Program-made: the position numbers and the translations under genes
Part shown: positions 50,754 to 58,287 of the stretch, piece by piece
How positions within the stretch are numbered: the stretch's first letter is position 1
Layout: each line of letters starts with the position of its first letter
The notes under the pieces: model-generated
What the model was told of the DNA's origin: nothing
The model's input: the letters and a program-made list of their open reading frames with translations, nothing else
Database searches by the model: none
Source: Diaporthe sp. PMI_573
Lineage: Eukaryota > Ascomycota > Sordariomycetes > Diaporthales > Diaporthaceae
Reading direction: 5' to 3'
Assembly: GCA_021399435.1 (NCBI GenBank)
Contig: JAJTUP010000079.1
Span: 1 to 64,000 of the forward strand
DNA length: 64,000 nt

Positions 50754-53690
50754 CTAAGGTAACAGTATCCAGTCCGCCAGCTCGTTGCCGCCTATACCCT
50801 TATGCCCAGGGCACCATCGCACCTGGACCCCATTCCGCCTCTGGTCCGCTAGCTCGTGAAAGGCCTGGAAGGCCCACCGCGAGGAGAGGGCTGCCTGCCC
50901 TCGGAGTCCCCAGATGGCCGCCGTATTATCCAGGCAGACTGTGATCTCGTCGTCGGGTTCTGCCACGGCGCAGGCTGCCTGTAGCCCCCGGCAGGCTCCG
51001 ATTACTTCCGCGTCATAGACAACCGACTTGCCATCGAGTGAGGCCCGGCCCGAGCAAACCGGCTCAGCTTCCCAGCCTCGATAGACCACATAGCCATAGC
51101 CTATGCCATCTTCTCCCTTGGACCCGTCGGAGAAGACCGTGAGATCCCCTGGGCCTTGTGCTCTGAACCACTGCATAAAGGCCTTGGCTGCCTTATTCTT
51201 GTCAAGACCCCCTGTCGGGTTAATACGTGACCCCAGCGTGTACCTGGGGCCCGCGAGCGTGGGTCGGGCCACCGCATCAAGCGCGTTAGCTGAGACTTGG
51301 AGTCGTGTTCTGAGCCTGTGGGGCGTCCCTCTCTTGCTGCCCGTGGAGATAAGTGGCACCCGGGTCCTTACAGCTAATGGATGCTTCTCATCCACTGTCT
51401 TAAGGCGGAGGGCGAAGCGCAGCCTGACTTCTTCAAGGGCTAGACCTGCCGTAGGCAGTCCCGCATCCCTGCATAGGGTTCTGTTTGGGACGGTCCGCCA
51501 GACCGGGAGGACCGCTCGGATCGCCGTGTTGATCACCCGTTGGATCTTCTCGATGTGCCAACCGACTTTGGCACTCACCGCAGGCTTTTCAGACCGGCGT
51601 CGACTCCATGGTGCCTTCGTGCGTCCGCCGTACCATACCTCCGCCCCATAGAGTAGGGATGGGAGAACGCATGTCTTGACCGCCCTCCGGAGTTGTGCCG
51701 CCGGCGGTCCGTATTTCGTGTTCGCTAAGCCGCGCAAGTGTGCAGCGACCTTTTGTGCTTTCGCCGCTCTTTCCTGTACATGGCGCCTGAACGTGAGTTT
51801 CCTGTCTAGGAAGACGCCCAGCCAGCGTAATGCCGGTAGTATTCGGGTCCCCCGTTTCGTCTCCTTTGGGTCCTCGATCGGGACGGGCTGCACAGCGAAG
51901 CCTTCCCGTACCTCCACCGGCGGGTTATTATCCCGCTTTGATTTGGTGATATGTAGAAGCTCGCACTTCTCTGGGGCAAAGAAGACCTTGTTCTCGTCCC
52001 CCCATTGAAGGATTAGCCGGGCATCCTCTGCCAGTAGGTCTGCGTTTTCCTCCAGGGTGCGACATTGTCTCGTCACAGAGAGATCATCCGCGTACCCAAA
52101 CGCCAGCCCTGGGCGTAGGAGCAGCAGCTCCGCGAGGTAGAGCAAGTAGATGATTGGCGACCACGGTGAGCCCTGGGGCGTGCCACAGTCGACTTCCATA
52201 GGGCTAGTTACCACTCCGTCCAGTCGCACCTGTACCCTCCGGTCCGTGAGAAAGCTATCGATAAGTCTCAGGGTGTTAATGTCCCACCCCTGCTGCCGGA
52301 GCCGGCGGAGGAGCCGGCGCCTTAGCAAGGCGTCGAAGGCGCCCTGCACGTCCATGGTGAGGATGGACACCACTCGCCGCATGGCGAGAGCCCACTCTGT
52401 GTCGTGGAGGAAGGAGGCCACGAGGTCCGTGGCAGAGCGGCCCGGGAGTGCCCCCGCTTGCTGTGGGCTGACGATCCCAGCCTTGACCGCCGCCCACGTC
52501 ATTCGCTTGGCCATGGTCCGCTCTAGCCCCTTGCCGAGGCAGGAGATTAGGGCTATCGGTCGCCAGGAGCGGAAGCTTGAGAGGTCCCGCTTGCCGGCCT
52601 TCGGGATCATGGCTACTTCCGCCAGGCGCCAGGGCCGTGGGTAGTATGCCTCGCTTCGACACCTGTTAAACAGGTCCCGGACCTTATCCCGTAGGTGTTC
52701 CCAGCCGGCCTTGAGGAGCCGGACCGTAGTACGGTCCACCCCAGGTGACGTGCTCGTGATCCCGACAGTGTTCGCCTCAGCCTCCTCCGCGGATATCTCA
52801 TGGGAGCAGTGTAGCCGAGGGTCCGACTCACCCGCCTCCCACCCTTCTAGGGGGTCATACGCCAGATCATCCCTGCTGTCAAAGCGCTGCACGATGCTCT
52901 TGGCCAGGGCTCGGGCCTTCTCCTCTGTATCTTCGATAACCCCGTCCGGGGTCTGAAGCGGAGGTGCCCGCCGCCTTGGTGTGAGCTTGTGCCATCCCAC
53001 TACTCGGTAGAGCTGCCGGTCCGACTTGATCTCGTCGATCCGTGTGCGCCAGTATTGTCGCTTCGCCGTCCGCACGGTGCAAAGGAAGTCCCGCCGGGCG
53101 TCCTCACCATCTTCCCCCGAGGGGGACTGCCTCCACCGTGCGTGTGCCTCCTTGCATGCCTCCGTCCACCAAGGTGCCTCATGTCCCCGTCTCCGATCCG
53201 GGGTGCCAGCGGCCTGCAGGGATGCCAGCCAGGCCGCCTCAAAAGCTCGGACCCAGGCGTCAATAGCCTCTGTATCCCCAACGGGGAGTGTTCTTGGGCT
53301 TGGGAGGGTGCTAAGGCTGACCCCGAGAGTATCTGCAAAGAGTTGCTCCTTGTCCCATGGGATCCTGTAGTGAAACTGGTCTAGGGGAACATTCCCCCGC
53401 CCTGGGACCAGTGTGAGCAGGGTCTCGTGATCTGAGAGGGTTCGTAGCTCCTCCGAGACTGCCGTTGTAACAAAGGGAACGTTTGAAAAGACCAAGTCTA
53501 GGACATGCCCTGCCTTCTGTGTCGGCCGTCCTGGCTGCCCAGTATATGCCATACCAGAGTCACCCGACCACTTGGCCAAGGCTCTCCCACCGTTCTCACT
53601 CCTTATCCCTGGCTCCCAGAGGTCGTGGTGAGCATTTGCGTCTCCCCCTATTATACACCTCCCTGGTGGGCAGACCCCGGTCTATCACCC
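50754..53690 (-). mobile_element. Tad-like LINE retrotransposon, truncated at both ends
   Basis: The continuous frame holds, in order: the end of an AP-endonuclease domain (GDANAHHDLWEPGIRSENGG near 53620, then AGHVLDLVFSN and LSDHETLLT), a reverse transcriptase (MIPKAGKRDLSSFRSWRPIA, LTMDVQGAFDALLRRRLLRR, CGTPQGSPWSPIIYLLYLAE, GYADDLSVTRQC with the YADD catalytic pair), thumb region (FFAPEKCELLHITKSKR, LRWLGVFLDRKLTFRRH), and an RNase H domain (TVFSDGSKGEDGIGYGYVVY, DAEVIGACRGLQAAC, VCLDNTAAIWGLRG, WCPGHKGIGGNELAD). It lacks the endonuclease start and everything after GNELAD, including 3' UTR and tail. Fungal Tad-clade LINEs have this domain order. Over 940 codons remain open. Confidence 0.9.
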
Positions 53691-54017
53691 GTGGCTAGAC
53701 TCACCCGAAATCATCTTGGATTCAAATCCCGATTCGTCTCTTCTTCCAAGCTACTACCTGACGCAATGCAAACTCTATTCTCCGTTACGTGCATTTTGGC
53801 CCCGGTTTATCCACATCTGCGGCTGCCCAGGGCTGTCGTAAAGACTAAAACCCATCATGCAAATTATCCACGCTACTGTACCATGCTTATCTCACGCATC
53901 TCACCTGCGAAGGCAAATTTAAAAAGAATGGTACATCTGTGGCCAAGTATATAGTGGCCCTGCGAGATATCCGCCAGCCTCACTTCTCAAGCGTGCATTT
54001 TCGGCTTTGTTGGCGCC
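53691..54017. other. Spacer, no gene seen
   Basis: No recognisable frame. It includes the left junction of the LINE and the promoter of the next small gene. Confidence 0.4.
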
Positions 54018-54405
54018 ATGTGCACATACAACAAGGTACGTTATGCAGAAACGTTCTTTAATGCCTGTTCGGCTTAATTCATTGCGAGAAGGTATACCAC
54101 AAATGCGGGCACTTCTACATCCAACCGGCTACGTGGTGCAGGGTGTACCACAATACCGGGCGTCGCTGTCCAGTACATTATTATGAAGATGTATATACGG
54201 AGGACAGAAAGTGCTGTAAGTGCTGTACTGAAAGCCAGTCTCTACTTACTCTAATCTTTGCTTACTCTGACCCCCTGTAGCTACTTGTCGTCAACCATCT
54301 ACTGTCGTGCCGTGGGAAAATATGATTCGACGCAACGGGAATCGCACCAACCTAAATGTCATCTTTTCCGACAATTGTCCTCTTTTCCTTTTGAAACCAA
54401 AATGA
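54018..54405 (+). CDS. Small three-exon Cys/His protein, MCTY...CGH type
   Basis: Exons 54018-54035, 54092-54215 and 54281-54405. Intron 1 is 56 nt (GTACGT...AAG) and intron 2 is 65 nt with a consensus GTAAGT donor and CTGTAG acceptor. The joined protein begins MCTYNKVYHKCGHFYIQPAT, has WCRVYHNTGRRCPVHYYED, and the second splice creates RKCSTCRQPS, a C-x2-C pair typical of small zinc-binding fungal proteins. Without the second splice the frame would read into a Leu-rich tail, so the splice is preferred. It resembles the 5031 and 43077 genes in starting MC and carrying a CGH motif, but is more distant. Function unknown. Confidence 0.5.
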
Positions 54406-54443
54406 GAAACGGCCAAAGCAAAGTCTCATAAGGCTGTTCCATC

Positions 54444-54761
54444 ATGTCAAGCCTCAAATGGCATGTTATCGCATCCTATTTGGGCTCCAAGGAGATATGG
54501 GAGCCTCGTTCTCATAACACACTTGTCCTCCCCCAAACATCCTGGCAACAACCACCGAGCCCAAGGCCGTATGTACCAATCATCTCTTCCAATCCCGTAT
54601 TTGTTTCCTGCGTTCGATCGGACACAAGAGCAACGCCTCAGCCTGGGTCCATCCTAGAATCAACTGAGGAGCCTCTCCCTCGGAAGAGGCGGAAACTCAG
54701 CCCCATCCCAGAATCAACTGAAAAGCCTCCTCCTCGGAAGAGGCGGAAACCTAGCCACTAG
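54444..54761 (+). CDS. Hypothetical protein with repeated PRKRRK motifs (105 aa)
   Basis: The frame opens at ATG and ends HT-free with two tandem units ESTEEPLPRKRRKLSPIP and ESTEKPPPRKRRKPSH, each a strong NLS-like basic patch. The DNA shows the same duplication. The N-terminal half is featureless. It lies 38 bp after the Cys-rich gene on the same strand and may be an unrelated frame or a decayed fragment. Confidence 0.3.
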   Translation: MSSLKWHVIASYLGSKEIWEPRSHNTLVLPQTSWQQPPSPRPYVPIISSNPVFVSCVRSDTRATPQPGSILESTEEPLPRKRRKLSPIPESTEKPPPRKRRKPSH

Positions 54762-55631
54762 CAGCACAGTCTAAGAGAGCACAAGATTGCGGTCATGTCA
54801 GATCAGTCGTTCATGGTATTATACCCATCTCGAGCGAATTCTATGAACGAGATCCAGGATCAACGGCGTGCAAAACCTTCGCCAAGAATAGTCAACGCTG
54901 TGGACGTGTATATCGATAGCCGGGTCAGGGATTTGGACCGCCATGCAGAATGGTGGCTAAAGTACTATAGCGGAGTGGGAGACAACAATGTCGTGCTTCT
55001 GGCGATGAGCCTTTTACATTGTTTTGAGCTTTCCCGTCTGTTCTTCATATCGTTATCCTGATATCAGGCCGTCCTTCAGTCACAGGTGACGGAGGTTTTT
55101 ATACGTGCCTTTAGCGACCGCCTAAGCGGTCCTGGTGCCGTGGTCAAGGCATAGAGATATACAATTGGCGTCTAGTACCGAAGAGGTATTGGAGAGACAG
55201 CGGAAATCAATGATTGGACCACCATGTCTCTATCCACGACGTCTGCATGATATCGTCAAAGCAACCAGTATTCTAGCCGTGAATACCATCGAGCCAGCAT
55301 GATAAAATGCGTAAGCGCCGATTGGTTCGAGGGTGAGGCTTTTCTATGCAGATCCGTCAATCCTTCTCCTCTCATTGGACTTCTGGCATTCGGTCATGGG
55401 TACGGCAGAAACCCAGCTCGGTTCTGCACCGAGAAGAACAACCGTTGGCCGTCGCAAGACAGTCCACGACGAACCTGCCGATGCTTGGCGGCTTTTCATG
55501 TGATTCAAACTAAACCACCAGTAGTCGCTCGTCATGTCTCGATCTAATGAATGTGGAGTGGCAACGAAGTCCGATTCGCCACAATCATACAGCCAATCAA
55601 GATTCACAGCTATCCGGGCCGCGTATTACAT
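54762..55631. other. Unassigned, no confident gene
   Basis: A plus frame at 54795-55061 (88 codons, NAVDVYIDSRVRDLDRHAEW) is the only protein-like piece. The rest has short frames on both strands. Confidence 0.3.
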
Positions 55632-56280
55632 GCACACAAGATTTGTTGAGATCACTTGTGTGCCTACGCCTGCCTGCTTGCCGCATTTTATTAAACAGGA
55701 CCTCCCTCAAATCTTCCAGTACCTTAAGTTCAACGGCAGCAACTGGGAAGACCTCGAAAGGATCCTGGGCCTCACAGCTTTTAAGTTCCTCCAAGACTCC
55801 GACTACGACAACAAGCCGATCAAACGTTGCGCCTATCTTGCGTCCCAGGTCGAGGGGCCCGCCCTCGACTGGGCCGTCGCAACCAAGACAGCTGACAAAA
55901 ACGCCTTTTGACGACTTTGACCGATTTGTCGTTGCGGTTAAACAGGCCTTCGGAGTTGAGGCCACTGGGATTACTGCTCTTCGTCGCAGAGCCCTGGAGG
56001 AGCTCAAGTGGGGTCGTGACGTACCGGTCTTCTTTGCCGAGTTTGACCGGCTCACCCTGCAGCTAGCACAGACCTCGCACGAGACACGCATCCTTCTCGT
56101 GCGAGAAAAACTGCCGCTGTCCCTCAAGAGCGAGCTAGCCCGCCAAGCTCTTGAGTTCCACAACTACCGGTAGTCAACGAAGTCAAGCTCTTTGAGGAGG
56201 TGTCCATCACCAGTTTAGACGATCAGGAGGAGTATATTGATAAAGACGAGGTGATCCAGGATTGTATAGAAGTTGCTCTA
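55632..56280 (+). pseudogene. Ty3/gypsy gag fragment, frameshifted
   Basis: QYLKFNGSNWEDLERILGLT, DNKPIKRCAYLASQVEGPAL and DWAVATKTADKN, then after a one-base slip in an A-run at about 55903, FDDFDRFVVAVKQAFGVEAT, RRRALEELKWGRDVPVFFAE and LVREKLPLSLKSELARQALE: this is the retrotransposon gag (capsid-like) fold of Ty3/gypsy elements. A stop follows HNYR at 56171, with a further open stretch (VNEVKLFEEVSITSLDDQEE) in the same frame. No zinc knuckle, protease or reverse transcriptase follows. I cannot tell whether it belongs to the same family as the 201-bp LTRs. Confidence 0.7.
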
Positions 56281-56435
56281 TGAGGAATTAGACTTAGAAG
56301 CCTGAAAACAACGATTTATGCGTTTTCTACTCACAGACGAGGGCAAAGTTGCCCAGAACGCTGTTGCTTTGGAGCACAGCAAATTTTGGTGGGGTGAAAA
56401 TCGGGGGGACTTACCCCTGATGGTGACCCTGGTCA
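56281..56435. other. Junction between gag fragment and transporter remnant
   Basis: Short sequence with no gene. The transporter lacks an ATG and its frame opens only after 56426, so its 5' end was lost here. Confidence 0.4.
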
Positions 56436-57225
56436 GTGGCTGGCCGCCCTGCCACTACTAGCCTAGCGCAATTCTCAATTTTCCAAGTTAATACGGTAGT
56501 ATTCCTAGTCACCTTTGGCTCACTGACCTATGGCTACAACTCGGCAATCATAGGAGCCGAGCTAGGGCTTGACTCGTTCTTCAAATACTTTGGGATCGAC
56601 CTGTACGGACTCAATGCCGCCGAGAGCTCGCGCATCACTGGTGCCACGAATGGGGTGTTCGCTGCCGGCGGCCTCCTTGGTTGCATACTCATGACCTGGA
56701 TGGGCGACGCCTTTGGGCGCAAGGTAGCGATTCAGATGACTTCTGTCTTGTGCGTCATAGCTGGAGTCATTCAGGCTGCGTTAGTGCATATAGCAATGTT
56801 CCTAGTTGGCAGGTGTCTGATGGGCGTCGGTGCCGGCATGGTAAATGCCATTACGCCGCTGTACTAGAGCGAGATTTCCCCGGCTCATTTGAGAGGACGC
56901 ATGGTGGGGGCTCATGGCTTCATACTCTGCATCGGCTACGTGAGTTTGCTTTCTTCCTATCCCTCCATAAACGCCGCTATCTTGTACACATAGCTCATTC
57001 ATCATTACAGGCGCTGGCAGGCTGGACAGGCTTTGGGTCTTTCTATCTCTCGTCACCGGACGCACAATGGCGACTATGTCTCGCCCTTCAGCTTGTCCCT
57101 CCACTTTGCTTGCTAATTGGGTCTTTATGGCTGCCCGAGTCCCCGCGATATCTCATAGCCATGGACCGATGCGACGAAGGCCTCCGAGTTTTGCAACATC
57201 TGCATCGGCTTCCTGGCGCGCAGGA
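56436..57225 (+). pseudogene. MFS sugar-porter fragment with in-frame stop
   Basis: An N-terminal half of a major facilitator sugar transporter: FLVTFGSLTYGYNSAIIGAE, GATNGVFAAGGLLGCILMTW, GDAFGRKVAIQM (the G-x3-D-x-x-GR-K/R loop), FLVGRCLMGVGAGMVNAITP. At 56865 TAG replaces the usual Gln of LYQSEISPAHLRGRMVG (CAG to TAG). An intron (about 56940-57010, GTGAGT...ACAG) precedes ALAGWTGFGSFYLSS and GSLWLPESPRYLIAMDR (the PESPRYL sugar-porter signature). The frame then runs into low-complexity TTGG/CCAA sequence near 57230. The C-terminal six helices are absent. Not functional. Confidence 0.75.
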
Positions 57226-57282
57226 CGATCCCAACCAACCCAACCCTTCGATTGGATCGATTGGACACTTTCACAGCCAGGA

Positions 57283-57300
57283 TTGGTTGGATCCAACCAA
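57283..57300. repeat. 18-bp perfect palindrome
   Basis: TTGGTTGGATCCAACCAA reads the same on both strands. It is surrounded by further CCAACC and GGTTGG words (57230-57340), exactly at the breakpoint between the transporter and the hAT piece. It could be the remnant of a small inverted-repeat element. Confidence 0.6.
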
Positions 57301-57389
57301 CCTGAACCCAGGATTAGTTGGAGTTGGATGAGTTGGCAATCCATCCACAACATCAGGGATGGAAACAACCAGATTCTGACAGTTTGAGG

Positions 57390-57847
57390 CCGCTGCCGCT
57401 GTGGGGATAACCTCTGTACTGGAGGCTGTGATCTCGTCAAAAATTTCTTCTTCAGCATGTGTCTTTTTGCCACCAAATCGTTGAAGCCATACGCGTAGGT
57501 GCTGTTCCAAATCCCATAGCGAGGAGAAGACATCGTGAATCGCCGCACTGTTACCTTCGTGAGGCTTCGTATGGTACAGAAACGGTTGAAGAAGATCGCG
57601 TACCGACTCAATCACTCGCCATTCCTGAACAGAGAGAGGTTGTATATCCTCACCCGCATCAGCGCGCTTCTGGGTGTAATAATCGACGGCCTTGCGCAAC
57701 TTCAACAGCCGATCTAGCTCCGCCGCATCCGAATTCCATCGTGTATCGTTTGCCATCTTGACGCTGAGCCCAGATATATCGCCAGTCTGTGGCTCCGTTG
57801 GGTCTGTAGGTCGCGGGGGAGGCGCCATCGCGAAATCCATCGCCGTC
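57390..57847 (-). pseudogene. Transplanted internal fragment of hAT-3
   Basis: The minus strand repeats 8997-9455 of hAT-3 almost base for base (MDFAMAPPPRPTDPTEPQTG through EEEIFDEITASSTEVIPTAA), with only a few transitions. Both boundaries fall inside the hAT-3 coding frame, so this is not an element with its own ends. It sits between the transporter remnant and the P450 remnant. Confidence 0.85.
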
Positions 57848-57858
57848 CAGGCATCCTC

Positions 57859-58287
57859 ATGAAAGCAATTTCAGCTTTCTGCAATCTGTACCAAATTTAT
57901 TTGCTCGACTTTTACATTTCTACGTCGTGGATATATATGGGCCGTGACGTCAAGACGCTGAAAGACACACTTTACGTTCGCGTTCCCGAAATGGTTTCTA
58001 AAGCCCTGGCGGGTACGCCTAGTGGCTGCGCGACACCGTTTGAAGACATTGCGGACAGCTCAGCGCTCTCAGAGAGTGACAAGGAACTCGACCGCCTATC
58101 TGCAGAGGGCATGGCTTTCTTGAATGGCTGGTACGGAAACAACAGCTTGGTCACTCTCTGTTATCACATTCTACCTACTCTCTCAGCCCGGTATCCTGAG
58201 TCGGCTGATTACAGAGCTAAAGAGAGCTTTCCCTGAAGAACAAGAATTTTCGTGGGTTGATCTCGAGATCACCTCGCTTCTCCGGAT
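57859..58287 (+). pseudogene. Cytochrome P450 fragment, frameshifted and cut by hAT-6
   Basis: The stretch around the P450 I helix: IADSSALSESDKELDRLSAE, GMAFLNG, then one frame over AGTETTAWSLSVITFYLLSQ (the AGTETT oxygen-binding signature), ILSRLITELKRAFPEEQEFS and WVDLE. The indel is near 58115. No heme-binding FxxGxRxC region is present, because the frame is cut at 58287 by the inverted repeat of the next hAT element, and sequence beyond that element does not continue the P450. Confidence 0.75.

Noticed and set aside
53710..53735. tRNA-like T-arm (GGATTCAAATCCC)
   Set aside because: The invariant GTTC is replaced by ATTC and no acceptor stem or D-arm can be paired around it.
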